Source of the DNA: Ipomoea triloba
Taxonomy: Eukaryota; Streptophyta; Magnoliopsida; Solanales; Convolvulaceae
Reading direction: 5' to 3'
Assembly (NCBI RefSeq): GCF_003576645.1
Contig: NC_044916.1
Span: forward strand, 12,619,719-12,683,718
Length of the DNA: 64,000 nt
In this document: in pieces, positions 34,350 to 45,600 of the stretch
Layout: every line of letters begins with the position of its first letter
Numbering within the stretch: position 1 is the stretch's first letter
Translations under genes and position numbers: made by a program
Notes under the pieces: model-generated
The model's input: the letters and a program-made list of their open reading frames with translations, nothing else
The model's database searches: none
What the model was told of the DNA's origin: nothing

Positions 34350-34646
34350 TTATCGGGCCTCTTCAGCTTCTACAAAACGATTAGCCATCCTCATCAACTC
34401 ATCATAAGACCGAGGAGGGTGGGTGTTCAAGTGCTTGTGAAAGTCGCCAAACCTAAGTGCCCAGGTGAAAATTAAAACGGATGCCTTCTTATCGAAAACG
34501 TACACACTCTTTACTTCTTTCTTCCATCTAGCCATGATGAAATCCCTTAAGCTCTCTCTCTTTGTTTGTTTGGTAGTGCACAAATAAGAGAAGTGTTTCC
34601 AACGTTGAATGTTATTGGAGAAGTATGTTAGGAAGCTCTTAGACAA
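34350..34646 (-). pseudogene. Gypsy gag fragment
   Basis: 98 codons containing FLTYFSNNIQRWKHFSYLCT, RESLRDFIMARWKKEV and PPRSYDELMRMANRFVEAEE, the pattern of the retrotransposon gag (capsid) domain in plant gypsy elements. Only the middle of the capsid domain is open; no zinc knuckle or protease follows. Confidence 0.75.
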
Positions 34647-35583
34647 CTCTACAAAACACTTGACCCATCCGGATCATGTTGAACCAATCTTGGGTTGTCT
34701 AATCTAAAGTGGATAGGAATGACGTGCACATGCATGGTTGTGTCATCTACCCCAACCATCACCATAGTTGCCTTATACCTTGTCATGTGTACATGCGAGT
34801 CTGATGTCCTGGTGTAAGCCTTGATAGCAGGAAACCTGAAATCTCTGGGAAGATGCATGCATGTTCATTATTCTCGAGGTAAATGGTGCAACCATTTTTA
34901 CCTCGGGTTCAAGCGACTACTCCCTCACCTCTATTTTTTTTCTCAAGTTCCTATATCTTCCTCTACAGCCAATCTACCACCTCTTCCTACACGTTTGAGG
35001 TTTCCTTCTGCATGGTGGACCGACGTAGAGCTGGTCCACCAGACTCATCCACCTTTTCCGACAGTGGTGACCGCTTTCTATCACCCACTATCCTAGCTTC
35101 CTCTTGGTGCGATTCTTTGATAGATGACCCCTACCTCGGCTCTTAGTTGTGGCCTTAATCTCTCCCAAACCAGCGCTCTCTCTCCCAAGACGGACTTGGA
35201 TTCGACAGGTCATCCAACCAATCTACCCTGAACACCTTAATCTCTTACTTCCGTATGCTGGCCATGGCCATCAACCATTCTTCCATGGGAGCGAGGCTGG
35301 CCGTCGTCTGCATGCATTCTTCCTCGCCGTTGGGTTCTCTCTCACCGCGGTGACATCACCTCAACCTTGCCATAGGGTGGTAGCGAGGGAACCAGATTTT
35401 GCACTCCTGCCACCAAGTTGGTCAGCATGAGTGTTACTGTTACTGTTATTGTCTGACCGTTTTTGCCACTCCACCTACAATATGACCGTTACCGTTTGAC
35501 TGTCTTCACTGCTTTAATCGCTTGCTTTGGGGTCAATAGTTCACCAGGTCGGGTTTAGTGACTTATCTAATTATCCCATCAAC

Positions 35584-37397
35584 GTACATGTAAACAATCT
35601 CTAACTTTCGAACACTAATTAAATACATTTGTAGCAAGGAATCATATGTGAACTGTACTTGAACTACATTTAGTCTATAAATCTGTAAAAGTTATATACA
35701 ACACCTTAATTGTTTTAACTATCAAGAAATAATAATTTATGATGATTCTAAGTGCTGATATATAATAATGGTGCATGATGCAACATAATCACATGAATTA
35801 TTCTTGAAATCTTATACATATATGTTAGATTAGTAACAAGATTTATCATACACTGTTCTTTTGTTTTGTTTTTTTTTTTTTTAAGCAAATAGAAATATAC
35901 ATCCTATTATTTAACTTTTTTTAATACATAGTACTCCGTAATTTATAAGTTTTAAATGTTTAAAAAATGAAGTGCTTTCTTCATTCTAATAAGTTTGGGA
36001 GAAACTTGGGGTGTGTTTGGTTTGCACATGAGAATCGGAATGAGAATCAAATATTTGTAATGGTATGAGTTTTGGTGAAAGTATTTTGTATGTTTGACAG
36101 TAGCGTGAAATTGGAATGATTACCAATATTAATGTTTGGTTATGTATGACCCTATAATGGGATCACAGAATGAATATTTTAAAAATACAAAAACAAAAAA
36201 TCAAGGCAATTGATCTTAATATAATGACATCCAAAGCACCTATAGTTGACTCTAGGGTGTGCAATGGGTAAACTCCAAGGAGATTAGGTTGACTATAGTT
36301 GACCGGCTCAAATCAAGGATAAACTCCAAGGAGGTTAGGTTACCTATAGCTGATGACCGACTCAAATCAAGAAGGCCAATAGACTACTCTTGTTGAGAGT
36401 CGAACTTGTAACCTTATGGTTACCAAGTTAATAGTTTGACCAACTTAAAGGGGTTGTCCCTATTTCAATAAATTTTATTCTTATGCTTTCGAGTTTAATG
36501 TAAGATTTTCAACATATTATACTCTCAAACTCCTCCCAAACAAAGGGTAATATTCTCAATCTGTGAAACATGACTTTAAGGTATAAAGAGATGAGGTTCT
36601 TAATTAGCATGATGTTCTTTAACACTAAAATGTTTTACTTTTAATTAACTTTTAGCTAGCTAGCTTTTGCTTATTTATTTTTTACCAAGTTTAATTTGAA
36701 ATATTATCCTTAGCTTATAGTTGCTGTACAATTCAACTTTTTTTTGCATAATGCTCTCTCTGGAGATAAGAATGTTTGGTGTACCAAAAATCAAAGTTAA
36801 GTTAACAAAAAGTTATTCTTTTGCATAAACGCATCAAACAGCATATATGGAAAGTGGTGCTTTTTTGAAGTATTTCCAACTAAGGGGGATTTTATGTACT
36901 TTTTCTTTATTATTATTTATTTGTTATTATTATTATTCTTTAATCTTTTGACTAGTGATAAAGAAGAAAAGTTGCTCCTCCTTTGCACAACCGTTCTATT
37001 GTTAACACTTGTTTTATTTTATTATTTGGTATATTTAATTTTAGATAGATGAAGTTATCCCAGTTAAGGTCTAGGCATATATACGTACTAGTGTACTGCT
37101 ATCTTTAAAGAAGACAGTGATATATTTATAATGAAATTTACATTTCGTTTATAAGGGAATCGGAGTAGTGGCCGTGAGAATTAGGCATAAATTATTTGAA
37201 CAAAATAATATGGTTAACCATAAAGTTACACGTTAGACTCCTAGTTCGTCTATTAGCCTTTTTAGTTTAAACTAGTTAGGTATCGGTAACCTAGATTAAT
37301 TTACATCTTTATAGCCTTTTGCTGAATAGGGTCACAAGGCGATATATATTTATCTAGTGTGCACGCTTGAATAGTAATTGCGAGTTTCTCTCGTAAA

Positions 37398-37454
<57 letters not shown>

Positions 37455-37917
37455 TTATTTATTTATTTATTTAGAGTTGGATTGAGTTAATTTATGTGGA
37501 TTTTGTATATAAAATTTACATTCAACCCGATTCACTGCGGGTTTAATATTTTAAGATTCACCCTAACCCACCACCGACTAGGCCACTATCACATGAAAAA
37601 CCCGATCCATGCAAGGTGGATATCTACGAGGTGGATTGAAATTGTTATCCCAACAAAATTGTGCAATAAACACATTTAACGGGTTAATAACAATTATCAA
37701 GTAATTACTTTTTTAAAAAAAATTAATAACTTAAGGTGTCAACAACAACAGCAACATCAACAACAACATAATAATAATAATAATAATATTTAAAATTTAT
37801 ATATAAAACACAACAATATAATAATAATATTTAAAATTTATATATAAAATTAAACACAATTTAAGAAGAATTAAATAAATAAAATGAAATATTAATATTT
37901 TAAAATTATTTTACATA
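35584..37917. other. Intergenic DNA with MITE, two SINE copies and simple repeats
   Basis: 36009-36170 opens ggtgtgtttggtttgcacat, the same MITE family as 8503-8656. 36235-36450 (minus) and about 37200-37398 (plus) are diverged family-A SINEs (gtaaccttatggttacc; ggtcacaaggcg). (TA)n lies at 37399-37450 with tttat repeats to 37472, and (aac)/(aat) tracts at 37740-37790. No gene. Confidence 0.55.
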
Positions 37918-38243
37918 CTAGTATTTTCGCCCGTGCGTTGCACGGAATGAATTTTGTTATAATGTTTTGAGAATATTTAGATTGATGTATAATTATATAA
38001 ATTATAATTATTAATAATAATTATAATTATTGATTGACAGCCAATTTGAATAAAGCCAATTTCATTCAATTTCATTGATTTGTGCAAATTTCATTTGTTT
38101 CAGCCAATTAATAATTAATAATATGCCAATTTCATTTCTTGCAGAGAATTTCATTCTTTTGAATTTAAAATATGGAATAAACCTTAGGATAAGTTCTTAA
38201 AATATGGAATAAATATTTACAAAATTATATTCAAGATGCATTT

Positions 38244-38294
<51 letters not shown>

Positions 38295-38857
38295 CATGCA
38301 CAATTTTATAAATATACTATTTACCATCTAAATATAATTTTGTAAATATTTAGATCTAATTTTTAATGATGGATTAATGGCCACGGCTCAGAATTCACAG
38401 GGAATACAAATTATGATTATAAGCAATAGTTTATATAGAAAATAAGGAAGAGATAGAGATGGAGGTGAAAAAGGTAAGAAATTAAGAGGGTTAGAGATGG
38501 GGGAGTAGTTTAGGAAATTTGGCTGATTAGTAGGAGAAAAAAAAAAGAAAAAAAAAACATAATTACGCTACTGTTATAATTTATTACCATAAAATTAATA
38601 TATTAATATGTTATAATTTCCTAGGCTACTGTTAGCGAAAATCCTCCAGGCTAAGATTAGGAAATATTCAATACGTCTATAAGAAATGTAAAATAATATT
38701 AATTCTATTTATACTATTACATATATTACAAATATATCACCAAATATATCACACCAATTATATCATCAATTATTCAATCACCAATTAATATTACCATATT
38801 ATATTACCTATTTAACATTTTAGTTTAACATCTAACCATAATAGTATTATAGGTGAA

Positions 38858-38939
<82 letters not shown>

Positions 38940-39126
38940 GGATAATTAATAAATCCAATTATTCAATCACCAACATTTAACCATAATAGGCACGCACGGG
39001 TGGATAATTAATAAATTAATAATTAATAAATAAATAAATAAATAAAATAACTGATTTTACCAAAATGCCACTAACTTTGGGCGGAAAAGTTTGGAAGGAG
39101 GATAATGCTTTTATATATAGTATAGA
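37918..39126 (-). mobile_element. Complete non-autonomous Helitron
   Basis: On minus it begins TCTATACTATATATAAAAGC (39126) after an A and ends with the hairpin ccgtgcaacgcacggg, then cgaaaatACTAG (37918), followed by T. The A|TC...CTAG|T frame is exactly that of Helitrons. Length is 1209 bp. The interior is AT-rich, without Rep/helicase, and holds two large microsatellites (38250-38292; AAAT/TA at 38857-38937). Confidence 0.85.
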
Positions 39127-39828
39127 TTACCAACGGTAATAAACGAGATACTTTTTTTTTTTTTTACAATAAACGAGATACTATTTGCTCATTAAAACAA
39201 TTCGCTAGTGATTATCCGTTAATTCTTCATTATGCCCAACACATCCAATTATCCAACCTCATTATATTCATAAATTTCGTTGGCTTCCCACCAATTGTTA
39301 GTGCTGTCATTTTCACATTTATTGCCGTCGTTTATGCGTCATGAACACACAAACTCACTATTATGTGAAGTGATAATATATTAATTACTATTCTAAATAT
39401 TAAAATTCAAATTGACAATCATAAAGTCATTAAGCACTACATAATATAATATGCAACACGTACTATATAAAAACACTGTAAATAATATTAAATGTTGTGC
39501 CAATAATCTTGTAGTCTAGTGATACGAAGTGATTTTTCTATATGGGAGGTCATGTGTTCGAGTCTCAGTGAAAGCGGTATTAACTCTTTGTGTTTCAGCA
39601 GAATATATATTGCATTGTAACAGTATTAATTGACAAATATAAAGCCACATTTATTAAATACTAGTGTTAATGAGAAAAGTTAAAATAATTACACATTACC
39701 TAAAATCAACCAAAAATATGAATTTTTGGCATCACGTACTGATCTTACAAATACTTGTCAATACACCATTATCATACAAAATTTTTACACCCATAAATTT
39801 CAAAGATAATGACTTCTTCGTATCATCT
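39127..39828. other. Spacer with family-B SINE
   Basis: About 39505-39640 (plus) shows a tRNA-like head (cttgtagtctagtgatacga ... ggtcatgtgttcgagtctc) and the body tgtttcagcagaatatat..attgtaacagtatta found in family-B copies elsewhere. The remainder is AT-rich with no gene. Confidence 0.5.
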
Positions 39829-41602
39829 TTAAAAAGCATCGTGATGTTCATAAATGCAGATGTTCAAGTCGAGAGAACCACAATGAGCACGGGTTGTTTC
39901 CTTTCTTGGAATGTATTCAACTTCCATTGCATTGCTTGAAGAAGGTGAAGGATTGGGATTAAAAGAACACATATTTCCCAGATTGGTGTGCTCAGGAATG
40001 TAAATTCTCAGGCTAGTTTCAAATCCTTGATTTTCCCTCCATTGTTCTTTGGGGTCTAAAATTGGATTAGGGCATTGTTTGTGGACTGAATGGCAAATAG
40101 AATTCCATTTCTTGCACAGCAGCTCCATTGACATACATTTCTGAAAAATTAACCAAAATGGAAAATGAAATTCAAGCTCATTGCATAAGGAAATTAAAAA
40201 GGGAAGTAATTTTTGGATAATGAGGTAACCCCACAACCCTTTCGGGTGTAAGTAAATTTCGCCTTGTGACCTTAGTTAACAAAGGACTACAAAGAAGTAA
40301 ACCGGTTACCCATAACTGACCAGCTCAAACCAAATCAACTCGTAACCTTATGATTATAAGTGTGGATATCTTGTCATTTTGGTTAGGGTTACCCCAAAAG
40401 GGAAGTAATTGAATCTACCTGATCATCATTACTGTTAAGTCTTGAATTTTCATCTCTAAGCCAAGAGGGCAGGCTTGAAACTGAAGATTCAGTGTTAGAA
40501 ATAGTGTTCTGTATGCTAAGAGCTTCTGCTTCAAACATGGCTGAGCATTCTGCACAGCAACTTAGCTTTATCTCCCCATTTTCAATCATCCTCCGAGACG
40601 ATCCGTCCTCAAATTTCTTGCTCTGGGGTTTCATTGTTTCTAAATGACTAAACAAAAAGTGTTTGAACACAAAGTCATCATATGAAAGTTAAACCAAGCA
40701 GATAAAAGGTGATCAATAATTTGAATTCAAGATTCTCATATTCTCTTGAGGTGTAATGAAAGAAAGTAGTGTTATAGTAGTTGTTTTTTTCTCCTTGAAT
40801 CTTGAAGAATTTTGCAGCAATAGCCACTGAAATGCTATCTCAGCCCAAAAAGAAAAGAAAGAAATGGGAAGATATGCATGTTAATAAGCTAATTTAATCT
40901 GTGCATGATGAAAATCCAACCAGTTTCAGAGTTTAAGGGATGGGAAGAGATTTACTACCTCTCTGGGTTGAGGCTCAAGCTAAGGCTGACTTTGTTTAAA
41001 TCCTTCACCCCTTCACTCTGATGAGTAGTTGTTGGACATGGATGGGAAGGAAACAGATGGGCAGTGTTCTCTCTGGTTTCTGAATTCTGGGACGAAAGTC
41101 GGAGGGAAAGAGCTTGTTCCACATTGGTTTTAACGAGGGAACTCGAAAAGCCAGCTTCCCTCATGACTTTCCCCACACTAGGATCATCCAAGACGGAGAT
41201 GATGAGCTGCTCCACCTCTATCTTCACAGGCGGAACGAGCTGGTTCTGGTGCTGATGGCTCTCTATCGCGCCTCGCCTCTGGTGAGCCTGGGCGCGCTTG
41301 AAGGCCGCCAAGAGCGCGTTGGAAAGGGAGAGGTGTTGGGCAGGAGAGGCGGGGAGGCGGTTGAGTGCAACGTTGAAGCAGAGCTCCAAGGCTTTGCAGT
41401 GGAGGGGGTGGGAATGGGAGCGAAGGCAGGCGGCTCGAAGAAGGCCATTTGAAGAAGAAGAACCTGCAAGGAGGGTGTTGGCCACATGGAGAGGTGTGAC
41501 TTGGGAGTGGCCTCTCTGCCTAGCAAGAACCATAGCTTGGTTTACAACACTTAATGCCTCTAAACTCAGACCTTGCTGCACAGTACAGCCTCTTGTTCTC
41601 AT
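39829..41602 (-). CDS. SMXL3-like: Shortened SMAX1-LIKE protein (SMXL3 type), no NTPase cores
   Basis: Exons on minus: 40959-41602, 40419-40647, 39829-40140, all with GT/AG borders and matching phases, giving 394 residues. Exon 1 is a full Clp-N domain (about 1-165: [62 protein letters not shown]). Exon 2 holds the middle region ([24 protein letters not shown]). Exon 3 holds [30 protein letters not shown] and ends with GSLDLNI, an EAR-like motif. Missing are the D1 P-loop region between Clp-N and the Cys motif, and D2 between AMEVEY and LDLN. Full SMXL3-type proteins are about twice this length or more. Known: SMXL3/4/5 promote phloem formation in the nucleus. The open frame and good splice sites allow either a functional short form or a young pseudogene. 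An alternative acceptor for exon 2 lies 7 bases inside. Confidence 0.85.
40212..40395 (-). mobile_element. Family-A SINE in SMXL3-like intron 2
   Basis: A 184-base insertion flanked by a perfect 15-base duplication, aaaagggaagtaatt (40197-40211 and 40396-40410). Read on minus it has a B-box-like ataaggttacgagttg, then a conserved body (ggtcacaaggcg, ggttgtggggtt) and ends tcattatccaaaaa. The same tail (cgtcatccaaaaaaaa) ends the copy at 42190-42384. Confidence 0.88.
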
Positions 41603-42628
41603 GTTTCTGCACAGATTTTTTAGTTGCAGAGCTAGGAGATAGAGATTGGGAATTTAACTATGGAGAAGAATAGTTAATGGATTGTTCCTTGCATATCTAT
41701 ATCTATTCTTGTATGTGGGGGGGGGGGAGTGGGTGGTGGGTAGGTCACTTAGGTGCTGTTCTTCTTTTATTGAAGTTGAGATAATCAATTTTGTGGAACC
41801 AAAAAGGCAATTTGGAAGCAGAAAGTGGAATGCAAGTGTTGACAAGGAGGAGGAATGCACTAGGATCAAAGCAAGTTACCACAACTTTACTATCTTTATT
41901 AAAATACTATACATGAAAATAAAATAAAGTTAGAACCCTTATTAAGTTTGAAGAGAATAAATGTAAAAGTGGAACTTTACTTTTATCAAGTCTTTTTCTT
42001 TAATCTTAATACAATCACAAAGACAAAACTACCCTGCAAGAAAATACTATACATAATATCAGGAGACCAACTATAACAAACTCCAAAAGTTGAAACATTG
42101 AGGAGACATTGGTCATAATACAAATATTTTATTATGCAACTTCTATTGAAAGGAAGAAACCTTATATTTGATTGCATATCAACACATCCGCCCATAAGCA
42201 AGGATACACACTTGTAACCATAAGGTCACAAGTTCAAATTCTTGCCCCTTGATTTAAGCCAGTTAGCTATGAGTAACCTAAACTGGTTTACTTCCTTGTG
42301 GTTCTTTGCCGGCTAGGGTCACAAGCTAAGATTTATTCACACTCGAAAAGGGTTGTGGGATTTCCCTCGTCATCCAAAAAAAAGAAGGGTCACAATGTAA
42401 TTGTATACAATCAACTATATACTAACTACAAGAGTCTCAAAGTCAGTCATTAGTGCTTGAATGTTTTATCAGATACCTTTTCTGCATAAACATGAGAGAG
42501 ATATGAACATTACTAGCTGTTGTATATTTAGCGAGATACACTGAAAGGAAATCTATCACACTGAAAATCCAATGGAATGGCTACAAAAGGGGAAAACTCT
42601 ACTAGTTTTTTTTGTAGCATTCAATGGA
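41603..42628. other. SMXL3-like promoter and TT9 3' flank, with family-A SINE
   Basis: Both genes point left, so this 1-kb spacer holds the SMXL3-like promoter and the end of TT9. 42190-42384 (plus) is a family-A SINE (cttgtaaccataaggtcaca ... gtcacaagctaagatttatt ... gtcatccaaaaaaaa). A G9 run lies near 41718. Short ORFs here have no family similarity. Confidence 0.6.
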
Positions 42629-45600
42629 TTATGAAGGGATGTTCTGAAGAAATGTAGTTAGCATTCCCTCCACGACAGACCTCTGCTTGTTTATTTCCTT
42701 GAGTACCATCGCGTAAGCAGTATTGCAAACCTGAGCATCTGGAAACCGTAGTATCCATCTGTTCCCGGGCTCACGAATGCAAGGACTTGAGTCATGGCCT
42801 CTAGTTTGGATTGAACTGAACCTTGGTTTGGTGTCTCTGAGACGAAGGAGCAACCAAGTTGGTTGGTTCTCAACTATACTCAGCTGTTTGAAAGTTGAAA
42901 GTAATAGTTAAAGATGAGTGTTGGCTATATTACAAGTTTCTGGCAGAGATTAAAGTGATAGACACAACACTTATGGTGAAGTATTACATAAAAGCACAAT
43001 TGAATAAGCATATCATAGAAATTATGTCGATATAGTTCACCAAGTTACAAGAGAGAATTGCGGTAAATGACAGACTTACATTTAGCCCAGCCAATGGGGC
43101 AATAGCTATCACAACCCCTTTTCTGGAGTACAAGGGGTGTGGCTCCAAAAGAATCAACTTTCCAGATTTCCCAGTTGCCAAGGGCATCATGTATACATCC
43201 CTTGTCCCAGTTTTGGAAAAAGCAATTTTACAGGGGATTGCAGAACCTGAGGGTTAGAAATTAAAAAAGTTAGTATAAACGAAGACATCATAACGAATCT
43301 CTAATGATGCATGTCTGCAAAAACTACTAGGGATGGAGAACAAACCCAAAGATAGCTCCGACCCAAAGCTTCCACGTGAAAGGTCTGAACCATTTGTTTC
43401 TCTTGAAAAGCTGTCTTTCAAGTTTGCTAGTGCATTATCAAATGAATATCCACTAAAAATATATGACTTCAGCTGATGATGGATGATAAAACCCTAAAAC
43501 ATAAGCACATTGTAGAAATCACTTGCCCTGAAAATTCTCAAGCCATGAAACATGAAATGGAAATCTGAAGTAGTAAACACTGGTAGAAGAATGGTAAAGT
43601 AAGATCTTAAATACAAACCTTGACTGCATCAACCATGTGTTGCCAAGCAAGAGCAGAAGTCGGACATACTGCAACGAATTAAATGTCATTGAAATTATTT
43701 TATAATTAAAAGTTCGAATCACATGGAAAATTAGAGAATAATGTGAAATGCATAGTTACTGCTTGTAGTGTTTTGGCCGAAAGAAAGCTCTAGCACAAAA
43801 AATGGATCCTTGGACTGCAATGGTTGCTCAAGGGCTGTAATCACATGAAAAACCAAAAAAAAAAATGCAGTAGAAATAAGTTGCCTACTTGCATTTCCTA
43901 CCCTAGTCATAAATTAACATACTAAAAGAGTTGAATTTCATGGGACTTTCTCCTGTTACATAATCTTAGTCAGTTTCATAAGCAGAGGATTTTAACGACC
44001 CCTCCGATGAGACAATCAAAATTACTAACATACATACCTTTTTTGCAGCTAGTCCATTCATTTTTTAAAGTATCTTGAATATAGTCAAACCAGCATTCAT
44101 CAAGTTCCTTCTTAAGATGTTCAGTGGACAGCTCACATGATGTCTGTTATTGGAAAAACAGAAAATGAGAAAGCCTGATGGCGTCACTTCCATGAGTGTA
44201 GCAAATTCCTAAAACAATTCATGTAGGAATGTCTTTATATCGTGTTTCCTATGGTAATTAACACATTAAAATACCAATTGCTGCTTTGATTGCACCTTAA
44301 ACAATCTCTAATTGGTCACAAGTTGTTCACATATAAGTGGACAATATTTTTTTTGTTCAACATTTGGCAAGAATATTAGAGTTCCCATAAAGTTCTGCAA
44401 GAAACAGCAGGGCAACAAAGAGGCTTCAATTACCTCTCACCCCAAATATGAAATAAAAAATAAAAAATAAAAAAGTGTTGCATTACTCCATCTCTAGTGG
44501 GTGATGGGTCCCTCTAACTCTCTTTAGGATTATTAAGTAACCATCACCTAGACAGACTATTAATTGCTTCCTATTATGGGACAAAGAAAAACCAATTCCT
44601 TCACCTTGAAGAGTTGGAGCTCATTATCTTCCAGATTCTTATCAACAGAAACTAACAGCAGCCTCCGTAAGACCCAAGCTGCCTCCAATTGTAATTGCAC
44701 GGATGTTCTGCTAGCTAAAATCTCTAATAACATCTTCCTAATCTACAGAATAATAATAACATCATTATTCTATTGACAGATAGCAAATATGAGTTTATAG
44801 CTTTACTGAAGGGCAATGTTAGTTTGATGTTATGGATGATGAGACAATCAAGCTGTATCTGTATTAGTGTTGGGGAAAAAGGAGATGGAGATTGAAAGAA
44901 TCAAAGAAGCAGTAGTAGTAATTTTTTTTTTGAAAGCAGTAGTAGTAGTAATTTAATGATTCATACATCTTCTATATAATGTTAATGTCAGAATGTAATG
45001 GTTATGTCGACCTTTGAAATAGGACAGAATAAGGACTGTAAAAAGAGGTAATAAATGAACACTAGAAGTATAACAAAAGAGGCAATTGATGAAAATATTC
45101 AAAATCTCAGGAAAAAAAAAAAAAGTTCTCACCCTGCTTTTTATTTCAGGAATTGCTGTGATTGCAGCAAGCTCGGGATCAATATCTGAAAGCAAGCAAA
45201 CCAATATACTTTACTGTACTGGGAAACTTTCTTGCAAAAGAGAAGGCGGCAATGGAGAAACAGAACTACCTTTACTTTCAAGCAATCCTACCAGTAACAT
45301 GAGAGATGCCAGCATTAGACAGTGGCTATTAGAGCAAACATTGTGGATTATTTCATCACTGAAAAAGAATGTGGTCACAATGGCTTCAAGGTTCCGATAA
45401 CATTGAAAGAAAGGAAAGCACATGGAAAAAAAAAAAAAAAAAGCAACAAGACAATAAATGCATGTTTTGAGTTTTTCAATGGTTTTTTACTTGCTGTCTT
45501 TCCTTTTGCCTGGGGTGAGAGATTCTGGCTCATGCCTAGAACTTCTCAGAATACGCAAATGTAGCATCTCACTGATGGGCAGAGGAGTGCATACAAAAGG

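Larger units (their letters stand above)
32190..35583 (-). mobile_element. Degenerate gypsy LTR retrotransposon
   Basis: Two homologous segments end the same way: about 32420-32531 (tttgaccgttattgtttgat ... ttatctaattatcccgtca) and about 35480-35583 (tatgaccgttaccgtttgac ... ttatctaattatcccatca). Read on minus, these are LTR starts (TGAYGGGATAATTAG). The left one is preceded on minus by a purine tract (gagtaggggctga), as expected of a 3' LTR. A gag fragment on minus lies between them (34350-34646). No pol is present, so the element is deleted or non-autonomous. The outer ends of both LTRs are uncertain. Confidence 0.6.

Noticed and set aside
41064..41642. Plus-strand ORFs over the SMXL3-like first exon
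   Set aside because: Antisense shadows of a clear Clp-N domain.
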